In this document: positions 1 through 7,502 of the stretch, piece by piece
Layout: each line of letters opens with the position of its first letter
Numbering within the stretch: position 1 is the stretch's first letter
From: Streptosporangium brasiliense
GTDB taxonomy: Bacteria; Actinomycetota; Actinomycetes; Streptosporangiales; Streptosporangiaceae
Direction: 5' to 3'
Assembly: GCF_030811595.1 (NCBI RefSeq)
Contig: NZ_JAUSRB010000001.1
Span: forward strand, 930,001-994,000
Length of the DNA stretch: 64,000 nucleotides
Notes under the pieces: model-generated
Database searches by the model: none
Told to the model about the DNA's origin: nothing
What the model saw: the letters and a program-made list of their open reading frames with translations, nothing else
Program-made: the position numbers and the translations under genes

Positions 1-777
1 GCCCGTGAGGTGGCCGGATTCCACATCCGGGCCTCCGAGTCCAAGATCAGCCGGATGGAGCTCGGCCGCGTCGGTTTCAAGACACGGGACGTGGAAGACC
101 TGCTCACCCTGTACGGCGTGCTCGACGACGCGGAACGGCGCGGCCTGCTGGAGATGGTCCGCGAGGCGAACACCCCCGGCTGGTGGCACAAGTTCGGCGA
201 CCTGCTGCCGAACTGGTTCACCACCTACGTGGGGCTGGAGGAGGCGGCGAACGTGATCCGCACCTATGAGGTGCAGTTCGTTCCCGGCCTGCTGCAGACG
301 TCCGCCTACGCGCGCACAGTGATCCGGTTGGGCTACCCGGACGTGCCGGAGGCGGAGATCGAGCGTCGTGTGCATATGCGTATGCAGCGGCAGGAACGCT
401 TCACGAAGAAGAACGGCCCGCGCCTGTGGGCGGTCATCGACGAGGCGGCCCTGAAGCGGCCCATCGGAGGCAAGGAGATCATGCGTGAGCAGATCCAGCA
501 CCTGCTGGAGGTGGCCACGCTGCCCAACATCACCATCCAGGTGATGCCCTTCCGGTTCGGCATGCACGCGGCCGAGGGTGGTGCGTTCAGCATCTTGCGG
601 TTTCCCGAGTCCGACCTGTCGGACGTCGTTTATGTCGAGCAGCTCTGGGGTGCCCTCTACCTGGACAAGCGTGAGGACATAGATCCGTACCTCACGGCCA
701 TGGAGCAGCTGTGCGTGGAAAGCACCACGCCCGGGGGCACCGCCGAGATCCTCGGCGACCTTCTCAGAGAGATCTAA
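1..777 (+). CDS. XRE/DUF5753 (Scr1-type) regulator, 5' end cut off by window
   Basis: The reading frame is open from base 1 (Ala-Arg-Glu before the first in-frame GTG at 10), so the gene starts upstream of the window. The first visible residues, ending in SKISRMELGR, are the second half of an XRE helix-turn-helix. The rest is the DUF5753 domain, with the family motif around EVQFVPGLLQTSAYAR and a conserved IQVMPFR strand. Proteins of this class are DNA-binding regulators paired with a small DUF397 protein, as in the WhiJ and AbaA clusters of Streptomyces. The DUF397 gene follows directly: the TAA stop at 775-777 abuts its ATG at 778, so the two are translationally coupled. Targets cannot be read from the sequence. 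Confidence 0.9.
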   Translation, partial: AREVAGFHIRASESKISRMELGRVGFKTRDVEDLLTLYGVLDDAERRGLLEMVREANTPGWWHKFGDLLPNWFTTYVGLEEAANVIRTYEVQFVPGLLQTSAYARTVIRLGYPDVPEAEIERRVHMRMQRQERFTKKNGPRLWAVIDEAALKRPIGGKEIMREQIQHLLEVATLPNITIQVMPFRFGMHAAEGGAFSILRFPESDLSDVVYVEQLWGALYLDKREDIDPYLTAMEQLCVESTTPGGTAEILGDLLREI

Positions 778-1014
778 ATGGAGCAGACCTACAACGGCAT
801 GCCCGCCACGGAACTGGCCGGGGCCAGCTGGCGCAAGAGCCGTCACAGCAATTCACAGGGTAATTGCGTGGAGCTCGCTGAGCTGTCGGATGGCAGCATC
901 GCGGTTCGGAACTCCCGTTTTCCCGATGGTCCAGCCCTGATCTACACCCGCGACGAGATCCGCGCGCTGGTGCTCGGGGTGAAGGATGGGGAGTTTGACA
1001 GCCTGATGGTGTAA
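778..1014 (+). CDS. DUF397 small partner protein (BldB/WhiJ-associated type)
   Basis: This 78-residue protein has the DUF397 pattern: an N-terminal W-R-KS-RHS segment (residues 19-24), GNCVE at about 29-33, an AVRNSRFPDGP stretch at about 43-53 and an F/L-rich C-terminus. Members are small acidic actinobacterial proteins that pair with XRE/DUF5753 regulators and influence development or act as antitoxin-like partners; the molecular role is unsettled. It begins one base after the upstream stop codon, so it is co-translated with the regulator. No start ambiguity: the ATG is the only sensible choice. Confidence 0.88.
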   Translation: MEQTYNGMPATELAGASWRKSRHSNSQGNCVELAELSDGSIAVRNSRFPDGPALIYTRDEIRALVLGVKDGEFDSLMV

Positions 1015-1142
1015 CACTGTTTTTACATCCGGCTCACCTCTTAACGTCGGTGCGCCGATGATGTAACGCAAGGAGCGTACGGATCGGGCAGATTCTGAGT
1101 CCCCGGAGTGACAGCGGGGCAGAGGAATTGGGGGCTCAGACC

Positions 1143-1412
1143 ATGCTTGACCAGATGACCTTGTATCCCGTGGCCGATGATGTGCTGTTCGCGCCCGGGG
1201 GGCGTGTCGTGATCCGCACCTACGGCGTCGCCTCCGCGGCCGTGGGTGAGGGGGAGGTCGCCGCGGTTTCCTACCGGACATGGGTCACGGGGGTCCGTGA
1301 CCAGCCCCGTTACTGGCGTTGGGGGCATTTCGAAGACGCCTGTCACGGCCATCGCAAGGTTCTGGAATGGCTCACCGGGCGGGGGCCGCGGCCGTGCGCC
1401 GCGGCCGCTTGA
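1143..1412 (+). CDS. small hypothetical protein
   Basis: An 89-residue product of unknown function. I prefer the ATG at 1143, preceded by a G-rich tract at 1130-1134, over the TTG at 1128, whose upstream GAGGA is too close. The sequence has two parts. The first is compact and beta-rich (VADDVLFAPGGRVVIRTYG). The second is rich in Trp, His and Arg (RYWRWGHFEDACHGHRKVLEWL) and is followed by a low-complexity Ala/Arg/Pro tail. No signal peptide or membrane segment is visible. It lies 128 bp after the DUF397 gene and is followed by a strong hairpin terminator, so it may be the last gene of that unit. It could also be spurious; coding bias supports it moderately. Confidence 0.5.
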   Translation: MLDQMTLYPVADDVLFAPGGRVVIRTYGVASAAVGEGEVAAVSYRTWVTGVRDQPRYWRWGHFEDACHGHRKVLEWLTGRGPRPCAAAA

Positions 1413-1498
1413 CGGTATGGAGGGACGTGGTAGCCGTCGGCCTGGGGACCGACTGTCAGGGTGACGGCGGCGGCTGAGGCCGTGTGGCCGGCACCGGT

Positions 1499-1527
1499 GC
1501 CGGGTACGGTCGGTGACCGTACCCGGC
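1499..1527 (+). terminator. strong intrinsic hairpin
   Basis: A perfect 13-bp stem (GCCGGGTACGGTC at 1499-1511, complement at 1515-1527) with a GGT loop lies 86 bp after the 1143-1412 gene. There is no U-run, as is common for actinomycete terminators. It closes the DUF5753/DUF397 block. Confidence 0.7.
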
Positions 1528-1669
1528 CTTCCGCGTGGTGACGGCGCCGGGGGCCGGGCGCCGCGTGCGCCCTCCCGTGCCGGTGCGGCACGGGCCTTCC
1601 CGCGCGTGGCACCGCCCGCGCCACGCGCTCCGGCCTGTACGGCGTGCGGCTCCTCGGCTAGATTGCCAA

Positions 1670-1685
1670 CCAAGCATTCGCTTGG
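1670..1685. promoter_or_regulatory. palindromic operator CCAAGCATTCGCTTGG
   Basis: CCAAGC-ATTC-GCTTGG is an inverted repeat with 6-bp arms, ending 18 bp before the GTG of the next gene and just before its GAGGAGG ribosome site (1689-1695). Its CAAG/CTTG half-sites match the palindromes at 4147, 4286 and 16835 but are separated by six bases instead of two, so it is probably bound by a related but different TetR-type repressor. Confidence 0.55.
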
Positions 1686-1703
1686 GCCGAGGAGGCGCTT
1701 TCC

Positions 1704-2462
1704 GTGCGGCGAGGCATCTACCTGATCGAAGAGGTCGACTTCCGGCCGATGAACTCCCGTAAGCCGCTGGAGTACCTGACCTGGCTCACGCGCTACAAGA
1801 AAGAGGACGAGGCCCTCGGCGCCCCCGAGCTGACCAGGGGACTGTCGATCAGGTCGCGTGAGATCGACCTGGTGGGCGCCTTCTACGCCGTCGGCATCAC
1901 CGGCCATCCGCAGTTCAGGGCCGTCACCCTCTGGGACTGCCACGGCGGCTGGGACGGCGGCTGGCGGCAGATGATGAACATCTATGACGGCGTGGACGAC
2001 AGGCTCTTCCTGTCCGACATCGACGACCTGCGTTTCTCCGCCTTCTCCCGGCCGCTCGGCGCGGTGGCCGGCAGCCCGGCACTGGCCGACATCACCGCCG
2101 AGGGTTACGCGGCGCCGTTCTACCTGTTCGAGAGCGCCCAGGTGCGGCCCGGCGCGGCGCTGGACTACCTGGACGCGGTCCGGCGCGAGCGCGCGCCCGT
2201 CCTGGCCGACCACGGCCACCGGCCGATCGGCCTGTACGAGGTGCTGTTCTGCGACAGCGAGGTCGTCACCGTCTGGGGCACGTCGCTGGAGGACCATCTG
2301 GCGTTGCAGCGGGCCAGGGACGCCGCGCTCGGCCTGGACGACGAGGTGGAGCCGGACCCGCGGCTGCTCGACTGGCGCAGACGCTCCCGCGAATTCCTGG
2401 CCGGTCCGTGGCGGGAGACCCTGCTCGCGCCGTTCCCCGGCTCGCGGCTCTCACCGGTCTAG
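1704..2462 (+). CDS. NIPSNAP-like protein of unknown function
   Basis: This 252-residue protein has a GTG start with a very good ribosome site (GAGGAGG, eight bases upstream). The C-terminal half, roughly residues 140-250, has the pattern of a NIPSNAP/dimeric alpha-beta barrel: a strand FYLFESAQV, a helix GAALDYLDAVRRERAPVLADHG, a strand LYEVLF, then VVTVWGTSLEDHLALQRARD. The N-terminal half may be a divergent copy of the same fold. No catalytic residues are obvious; such proteins often sit beside catabolic gene sets. It is monocistronic, with a palindromic operator just upstream and a stem-loop terminator downstream. Confidence 0.65.
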   Translation: MRRGIYLIEEVDFRPMNSRKPLEYLTWLTRYKKEDEALGAPELTRGLSIRSREIDLVGAFYAVGITGHPQFRAVTLWDCHGGWDGGWRQMMNIYDGVDDRLFLSDIDDLRFSAFSRPLGAVAGSPALADITAEGYAAPFYLFESAQVRPGAALDYLDAVRRERAPVLADHGHRPIGLYEVLFCDSEVVTVWGTSLEDHLALQRARDAALGLDDEVEPDPRLLDWRRRSREFLAGPWRETLLAPFPGSRLSPV

Positions 2463-2478
2463 GCTCACGCGCCGTCTC

Positions 2479-2538
2479 CGGACCCGCGTGGCCCGGACCC
2501 GCGTGGCCCGGACCCGCGTGGCCCGGACCCGCGCGGCC
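2479..2538. repeat. 4 x 15-bp tandem repeat
   Basis: The unit CGGACCCGCGTGGCC occurs four times head to tail (2479, 2494, 2509, 2524). The last copy has one T-to-C change. The array starts 17 bp after the stop of the 1704-2462 gene, in the gap between convergent genes, and its last copy overlaps the 5' arm of the terminator stem. Confidence 0.95.
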
Positions 2539-2580
2539 CGGGTCCCGCCGCCTCGGGGCGGGGAGGGGCCGGGCCGCGCG
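2530..2580. terminator. two-part stem-loop between convergent genes
   Basis: The outer stem CGCGCGGCCCGG (2530-2541) pairs perfectly with 2569-2580, and an inner CCCGCC (2544-2549) pairs with GGCGGG (2557-2562). Placed between two converging stop codons, it can terminate transcription from both sides. Confidence 0.65.
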
Positions 2581-2586
2581 ACCGGG

Positions 2587-3168
2587 TCAGACGGGAGCGT
2601 TCCAGGTGAGGATGACCGGCTCCTCGCGCTCGTGGCCGAGCCGGGAGTAGGTGCCGGTGTCCAGGCGGAAGAGGCGGCCGTCCTCGGGCGGCAGGCCGAG
2701 CCAGCGGGCGCACAGCACCCGCAGGAAGTGCCCGTGGGCGACCAGCGCCACCTCGCCGTCGACCGCGCGGGCCCGGGCGATCACCCGGTCGGCGCGGGCG
2801 GCGACCTCCTGCGCGCTCTCGCCGGGGTGCTCGGCGTCGCCGGGGACGATCCCGTCGCGCCACAGGAACCAGCCGGGGCGGGTCTTGCGGATGTCGGGGG
2901 TGGTGATGCCCTCGTAGCCGCCGTAGTCCCACTCCCACAGGTCGGGGTCGGTGTCGTATTCCGTCAGGCCGGCCAGCTCGGCCGTCCGGCGGGCCCGCAG
3001 TGCGGGGCTGACCAGGGCGAGGTCGAACGTCCGGCCCTTGACCAGCGGGGCGAGGGCCCGCGCCTGGTTGTCGCCCTTGTCGGTCAGTGGCAGGTCGGTC
3101 CGTCCGGTGTGGCGCCCGTCCCGGCTCCACTCGGTCTCGCCGTGCCGCAGCAGAAGCATCTCGTTCAT
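2587..3168 (-). CDS. histidine phosphatase family protein
   Basis: This 193-residue member of the phosphoglycerate-mutase-like superfamily has the RHGE phosphohistidine motif at residues 8-11 (LLLRHGETEWS), a second basic motif SPALRARRTAEL at about 53-64, a glutamate in the GESAQEVAARADR helix, and the distal catalytic His in LVAHGHFLRV. The substrate is not predictable; such enzymes include alpha-ribazole phosphatases and acid phosphatases. I chose MNEMLLLRHGE over an ATG nine codons upstream because it places RHGE near the N-terminus, as is usual. It follows the LLM gene on the same strand with a 38-bp gap holding an inverted repeat. Confidence 0.85.
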   Translation of the reverse strand: MNEMLLLRHGETEWSRDGRHTGRTDLPLTDKGDNQARALAPLVKGRTFDLALVSPALRARRTAELAGLTEYDTDPDLWEWDYGGYEGITTPDIRKTRPGWFLWRDGIVPGDAEHPGESAQEVAARADRVIARARAVDGEVALVAHGHFLRVLCARWLGLPPEDGRLFRLDTGTYSRLGHEREEPVILTWNAPV

Positions 3169-3179
3169 GATGACCCCAT

Positions 3180-3196
3180 CATGCCGGTACGGCATG
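3180..3196. repeat. inverted repeat CATGCCG-GTA-CGGCATG
   Basis: Perfect 7-bp arms with a 3-base loop, located 12 bp upstream of the phosphatase start and 10 bp beyond the LLM stop. It could be a weak terminator for the LLM gene or an operator for the phosphatase gene. Confidence 0.5.
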
Positions 3197-3206
3197 CGGT
3201 GACCGG

Positions 3207-4121
3207 TCAGCGCCCCGCGAGCTCCTCGGCGACCGGGGTGAAGGCGTCCAGATCGCGCTCGTGGTGGAGCACGAAGTAGGAGAGGTCATGGGTGTCGCGC
3301 CAGTAGCGGAGCTTGTCCACGATGTCCTGGCGGGTGCCGAGCAGCACCTGGGGGGTCTCGTCCTGCCGGGAGGAGTCGGCGGCGCTCCACGGCTCGTCCG
3401 GCCGGCGGACGCCGAGCTGCTGGATGCTCGTGCCGAGCTCGATCCGGTCGTAGCGGTCGGCGGCGGCCCGCCGTACCACGTCGACCTTGGCGAGGAACGC
3501 CTCCAGGCCGCCGTCCATGCTGTCGGGGCCGGTGCCGTCGGGCCGCACCCGCATGCCGAGGTTGATCACGTCGGCCTCGCGGGCGGCCAGCCCGAGCATG
3601 CGGGGGCCGCCGCCGCCGAGCAGCAGCCGGGGGTGGGGCCGGCGGACGGGCTTGGGGTGCTGGTCCAGATCGGTGATCCGGTAGTGCTCGCCGTGGAAGG
3701 TGAACGGGCCGTCCGCCCAGAGCCCCTTGAGCACGGTGACCGCCTCGGCCAGCCGGTCCACCCGGACCCCGGGCGGCTCCAGCGGCAGCCCGGCGCAGGT
3801 GTAGTCGGCGGCCATCCAGCCGGTGCCCAGCCCCAGCTCCAGGCGGCCCTCCGACAGCAGGTCGACGGTCGCCGCCTCCTTGGCGAGCACGGCCGGATGC
3901 CGGAAGTCGTTGGCGAAGACCAGGGTGCCGACCCGCAGGCGGTTGGTCGCGCAGGCGGCCGCGGTCATCGCCGCGACCGGCGCGAAACGGGGGCCGACAA
4001 GGTGGTCAGGGACGAGCAGCACGTCGAACCCCGAGCCTTCCAGGCGGCGCGCCTTGTCGGCCCAGGCCCTGGCCGACCCGGCCTCCCGGACCACGGCGGC
4101 GAACCGGAACGGGCGGTCCAT
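3207..4121 (-). CDS. LLM-class F420-dependent oxidoreductase
   Basis: A 304-residue luciferase-like TIM-barrel flavin/F420 enzyme. Visible family features are the N-terminal FAAVVREAG strand, the conserved LRVGTLVFANDFRHPAVLAKEAATVDLLSEGRLELGLGTGW region split over residues 62-105, and the GGGGPRMLGLAAREAD loop at about 167-182. Such enzymes usually transfer hydride between F420 and small organic substrates; the substrate here is unknown. It has a good ribosome site (GAGGGGG, six bases from ATG). It is transcribed away from the dioxygenase-P450 run and shares a 207-bp promoter region with it, with one CAAGCGCTTG operator close to each start. This suggests joint repression and a common pathway. 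Confidence 0.88.
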   Translation of the reverse strand: MDRPFRFAAVVREAGSARAWADKARRLEGSGFDVLLVPDHLVGPRFAPVAAMTAAACATNRLRVGTLVFANDFRHPAVLAKEAATVDLLSEGRLELGLGTGWMAADYTCAGLPLEPPGVRVDRLAEAVTVLKGLWADGPFTFHGEHYRITDLDQHPKPVRRPHPRLLLGGGGPRMLGLAAREADVINLGMRVRPDGTGPDSMDGGLEAFLAKVDVVRRAAADRYDRIELGTSIQQLGVRRPDEPWSAADSSRQDETPQVLLGTRQDIVDKLRYWRDTHDLSYFVLHHERDLDAFTPVAEELAGR

Positions 4122-4144
4122 CGGAACCCCCTCTGCCTAAGCTC

Positions 4145-4158
4145 AACAAGCGCTTGCT
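4145..4158. promoter_or_regulatory. TetR-type operator, LLM side
   Basis: AACAAGCGCTTGCT contains the perfect palindrome CAAGCGCTTG (4147-4156). It lies 24 bp upstream of the LLM start. It fits the pattern AnCAAGnnCTTGnT that I recall for the TetR-family regulator KstR2; assignment to that particular regulator is not made here. Confidence 0.65.
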
Positions 4159-4201
4159 AAGTTTAGGTGCGCCGGGCGGCCGGGGGAACCCGGGAGCGGG
4201 G

Positions 4202-4243
4202 GCCGGCCTCGCCGGGCGGTCGCGACCGCCCGGCGAGGCCGGC
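4202..4243. repeat. perfect 42-bp palindrome between two operators
   Basis: Both 21-base arms are fully complementary about the centre TCG|CGA at 4222/4223, with no loop. It sits midway in the divergent promoter region, between the operators at 4145 and 4284. A possible role is a bidirectional terminator or insulator that stops read-through in either direction; extrusion as a cruciform is also possible. Confidence 0.9.
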
Positions 4244-4283
4244 GCCCACGGGCGGGGCGCCGCGTCCGGGTCGGTCCATGCAT

Positions 4284-4297
4284 ACCAAGCGCTTGCT
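4284..4297. promoter_or_regulatory. TetR-type operator, dioxygenase side
   Basis: ACCAAGCGCTTGCT contains the same perfect CAAGCGCTTG palindrome (4286-4295), 31 bp before the ATG of the phytanoyl-CoA dioxygenase gene. It is the counterpart of the site at 4145, 139 bp away. Confidence 0.65.
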
Positions 4298-4328
4298 TTA
4301 TGGCGGTGCGAGGTCCGACACTGAGCCC

Positions 4329-5147
4329 ATGGCTGACGACACCCCGGTCCGTGACGTGACCGACGACGAGGCCGCCTTCTTCAGGGACAACGGCTGGGTA
4401 CGGCTGCCGCGCCTGGTCGACCCCGGTCACGTGGCCCTCCTCCGCGACCGGGCGCTGGGCCGCCTGCGGGAGCGCTCACAGGCCGTCACCTCCAAGGTGG
4501 ACCGGGCGTTCGGCCAGTCCAGGGACATCGCGGAGACCGACCGGCACTTCAGGGAGGTGGCCCTCGCCCCGGCCCTCGGCCGCGGCGCCACCCGGCTGCT
4601 CCACGGGGTCGCCGGGGTCCGGGTCCAGGTGACGAACCTGCTGATCAAGGAGCCGGAGCGGGGCGGCCCCGGCGAGCACGGCCGCGGGCACCGGGCCGGG
4701 CACGGGGCCACCGAGTTCCACCAGGACTTCCCCTGGATGCCGATGGACCGCTCGGCCATGCTCACCGTCTGGCTGGCACTGGTGGACGTCCCCGCCGACA
4801 TGGGCTCGCTGCGGTTCTACGGCGGTTCCCACCGCCACGGCCTGCTCGGCAGGTCCTTCACCCGCGACGGCGACGACCAGCTCAGCCAGCACTCCTGGCT
4901 GCGGGGGCTCGAACTGTCGCCCCCGCTGGACCTGGCCGCAGGGGACGCCACCGCGCACCACGCGCTGACCGTCCACGGCGCCGCCGCCAACCGCCGCGAC
5001 ACCGCCCGGCTGTCGTTCACCGTCACCTACTTCGACGCCGACGCCCTCTACACCGGCATGCCGTACCAGCAGACGGACGGTCTGGGCCTGACCGTCAACC
5101 GGCCCTTCGAGCACCCGAAGTTCCCGGTCGTCCCCCATGGGCGCTGA
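4329..5147 (+). CDS. phytanoyl-CoA dioxygenase family (PhyH) protein
   Basis: This 272-residue Fe(II)/2-oxoglutarate-dependent oxygenase of the PhyH family carries the facial triad. His and Asp are in EFHQDFPWMP (about residues 136-145), and the distal His is in HHALTVHGAAANRRDTARLS, which also holds the Arg that anchors 2-oxoglutarate. The family hydroxylates diverse substrates, often alpha to a carboxyl or CoA ester. ATG at 4329 starts MADDTPVRDVTDDE; the frame is open further upstream, but that stretch crosses the operator and palindrome and is not coding. Its last 11 bp overlap the phosphotriesterase-like gene, so the two are co-translated. Confidence 0.87.
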   Translation: MADDTPVRDVTDDEAAFFRDNGWVRLPRLVDPGHVALLRDRALGRLRERSQAVTSKVDRAFGQSRDIAETDRHFREVALAPALGRGATRLLHGVAGVRVQVTNLLIKEPERGGPGEHGRGHRAGHGATEFHQDFPWMPMDRSAMLTVWLALVDVPADMGSLRFYGGSHRHGLLGRSFTRDGDDQLSQHSWLRGLELSPPLDLAAGDATAHHALTVHGAAANRRDTARLSFTVTYFDADALYTGMPYQQTDGLGLTVNRPFEHPKFPVVPHGR

Positions 5148-6129
5148 GCCGGTGGCGGGCACCGAGACGGTCAACGGCCCGGTCGCCGACCTCGGGGCGA
5201 CGCTCATGCACGAGCACGTCTTCGGGCTCAGCCCGGAGATCCTGTGGAACTGGCCCGACATCCCCGAGGGCTGGGACCTCGAACGGCGCGCCCGTGAGGC
5301 GGCGGGGAAGCTGACCGAGCTCAAGCGCCACGGCATCGACTCGATCGTGGACCTCACGGTGATCGGGCTCGGCCGCTACGTGCCCGCCGTGCAGAGGGTG
5401 GCGGAGCTGACCGAGGTCAACATCGTGGTCGCCACGGGCCTGTACACCTACGACGCGCTCCCGCCCTACTTCGGCAACCGGGGGCCGGGCTCGCTGTTCG
5501 GCGGGCCCGACCGGCTGGCCGAGTTCTTCGTCAGGGACATCACCGAGGGCATCGGCCGCACCGGCGTGAAGGCGGGCATCCTCAAGTGCGCCTCCGACCA
5601 CCAGGGCATGACGGAAGGCTGCGCGCGGGTCTTCCGCGCGGTCGCCGCGGCCCACCGGGCGACCGGGGTGCCGATCTCCACCCACTCCCACAGCGCCTCC
5701 GGCGGCGGCCTGCGGCAGCAGCGGCTGCTGGCGGAGGAGGGCGTGGACCTGACCCGGGTGATCATCGGGCACGCCGGGGACTCCACCGACCTCGCCTACC
5801 TGGAGGAGCTCATCGCGGGCGGCTCCTACCTGGGCATGGACCGCTTCGGCATCGAGACGATCAGCTCGTTCGAGGACCGGGTGGCCGTCGTCGCCGAGCT
5901 CGCCGCGCGCGGTCACGCCGGCCGCATGGTCCTGTCGCACGACTCCTACTGCTTCAACGACCGCTTCGACCACGACGTGGTACGGCGGCGCCACCCCAAC
6001 TACCACCTGCTCCACATCTCCCGGGACGTGCTGCCCGAGCTCCGCAGGCGGGGCGTCACCGAGGAGCAGATCCGCCAGATGCTCGTCGGCAACCCCCGCG
6101 ACATCTTCGCCCGGCGCGAGCCGTACTGA
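5137..6129 (+). CDS. phosphotriesterase family hydrolase (PTE/PLL-like)
   Basis: A 330-residue amidohydrolase of the phosphotriesterase group. The binuclear metal site is complete. HEH is in LMHEHVFG (about 24-31), the bridging lysine is in GILKCASD, histidines are in STHSHS and IIGHAGDS, and the aspartate is in VLSHDSYC. Most members outside the true paraoxonases hydrolyse lactones or related esters, so a ring-opening or ester-cleaving step is the likely role. It overlaps the dioxygenase gene by 11 bp and precedes the P450 by 51 bp. This order suggests hydroxylation followed by hydrolysis of the same compound. Confidence 0.9.
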   Translation: MGAEPVAGTETVNGPVADLGATLMHEHVFGLSPEILWNWPDIPEGWDLERRAREAAGKLTELKRHGIDSIVDLTVIGLGRYVPAVQRVAELTEVNIVVATGLYTYDALPPYFGNRGPGSLFGGPDRLAEFFVRDITEGIGRTGVKAGILKCASDHQGMTEGCARVFRAVAAAHRATGVPISTHSHSASGGGLRQQRLLAEEGVDLTRVIIGHAGDSTDLAYLEELIAGGSYLGMDRFGIETISSFEDRVAVVAELAARGHAGRMVLSHDSYCFNDRFDHDVVRRRHPNYHLLHISRDVLPELRRRGVTEEQIRQMLVGNPRDIFARREPY

Positions 6130-6180
6130 CCGTGCCGGCAGCGCCGCGCCGGCCGCACCGAGAGGCATGTGAGGCATGTC

Positions 6181-7380
6181 ATGATCACCGCTAACGACTT
6201 CGACGTCAGCGCGGCCTGGCACGTCGCCGCGCCGTACGACTTCCTGCGCGTGCTCCGCCGGGAGCGGCCGGTCTTCCGCAGCGAGCATCTGGGCGCCTAC
6301 GTCATCACCCGGTACGAGGACGTGCGCGCCGCCTACGGCGATCCGCGGCGATTCTCCTCCGAGGGATCGTTGACGATCTCCCGCACCCTCTCCGAGGAGA
6401 CCAGGCGGACGCTGGGCGAGCACGGCTCGTTCCTGTCCAGCTTCGTCGCCAACATCGACCCTCCCGCGCACACCCGGCTGCGCCGGTCGGTGTCGCGGGC
6501 CTTCACCCCCCGCGCGGTCGCCGCGATGCGCCGGCGCTTCAGCGACCTGAACGAGGAGCTGCTGGAGCGGGCCCTCCCCCGGGGCGGGGGCGACTTCGTC
6601 GCCGAGCTCGCCCACCCGCCGTCGGTCAAGCTCACCGCCCGCTTCATCGGCGTCCCCGAGGCGGACGAGGCGTTCGTCCAGGAGCGGGTGAAGGACTGGT
6701 TCCAGCTCTTCCTGTCGCCGCAGCCGGCCGAGCGCCAGCCCGTGCTGGCGGAGGGCTTCCTGACCTACCTGGACTACGTCGACAAGCTGGTCGCCGCCCG
6801 CGCCGCCGAGCCGCGGGACGACTTCGTGTCGCTGATGGCCTCGCTGATCGGCACCGAGCTGTCGCACCGCGAGGTCGTCGAGCTGATCTCCACGATCCTG
6901 CTCGGCGGCAACGACACCGTGCCCAACCAGCTCGGCAACAGCGTGCTGCGGCTGCTGCGCGAGGGGGCCTGGCCCGTCCCGCCCGCCATGGTCCAGAGCG
7001 CGGTCGAGGAGTGCATGCGCATCGACGGGGCCAGCCTCGGCTCCTTCCGCCACACCACGACGGACGTCGAGATGCACGGCGTCACCATCCCCGCCGGCTC
7101 GCTCTGCCTGCTGTCCACCGACTCCGCGGCGCACGACGAGACCGTTTTCACCGAGCCCGAGCGGTTCCGGATCGACCGCCGCAACGCCGACGCGCACATG
7201 ACGCTGGGGTACGGCATCCACTTCTGTGTCGGCGCCGCGCTCGCCCGCCTCCAGCTCCGCACCGCCCTGGAGGTGCTCGGCCGCCGCCTGCCGGGGCTGC
7301 GCCTGGCGCCGGGCGGGCCGATCGCCTACCGCGCCTCGATCGTCGGCCGGGGCCTGAGCGCGCTGCACGTGGAGTGGTGA
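6181..7380 (+). CDS. cytochrome P450
   Basis: A 399-residue bacterial class I P450. The I-helix acid-alcohol pair is in LGGNDTVPNQ, the K-helix ExxR is in VEECMR, and the heme loop is LGYGIHFCVGAALARL. The invariant Cys is present, but the usual Phe at the start of the loop is Leu. No redox partner is encoded nearby. ATG at 6181 is preferred over GTG at 6169, because GAGG at 6171-6174 is well spaced for it; a short GAGGCATGT duplication surrounds these starts. The substrate is unknown; neighbours suggest it acts in the same oxidative pathway as the dioxygenase and the phosphotriesterase-like hydrolase. Confidence 0.92.
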   Translation: MITANDFDVSAAWHVAAPYDFLRVLRRERPVFRSEHLGAYVITRYEDVRAAYGDPRRFSSEGSLTISRTLSEETRRTLGEHGSFLSSFVANIDPPAHTRLRRSVSRAFTPRAVAAMRRRFSDLNEELLERALPRGGGDFVAELAHPPSVKLTARFIGVPEADEAFVQERVKDWFQLFLSPQPAERQPVLAEGFLTYLDYVDKLVAARAAEPRDDFVSLMASLIGTELSHREVVELISTILLGGNDTVPNQLGNSVLRLLREGAWPVPPAMVQSAVEECMRIDGASLGSFRHTTTDVEMHGVTIPAGSLCLLSTDSAAHDETVFTEPERFRIDRRNADAHMTLGYGIHFCVGAALARLQLRTALEVLGRRLPGLRLAPGGPIAYRASIVGRGLSALHVEW

Positions 7381-7502
7381 CGCGCTCCGGCGGCAGGGTC
7401 CCGCCGGTCACCGGGGAAGTCCCGCCGCCGGGGCGGCGCGGCGCGCCCGGAGCGGCCCGCCGGGCACGCGATCGAGGAACGGGAGCGTGAGAAGCTGGGC
7501 CT

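Noticed and set aside
2465..3130. Minus-strand frame containing GSGPRGSGPRG repeats
   Set aside because: It is a frame-shifted reading of the phosphatase gene plus the 15-bp intergenic repeat; the repeat is non-coding.
5095..7368. 757-codon open frame on the minus strand
   Set aside because: It is the antisense shadow of the PTE-like and P450 genes. It is Gly/Ala/Arg/Val-rich without domains, a usual by-product of GC-rich third positions.
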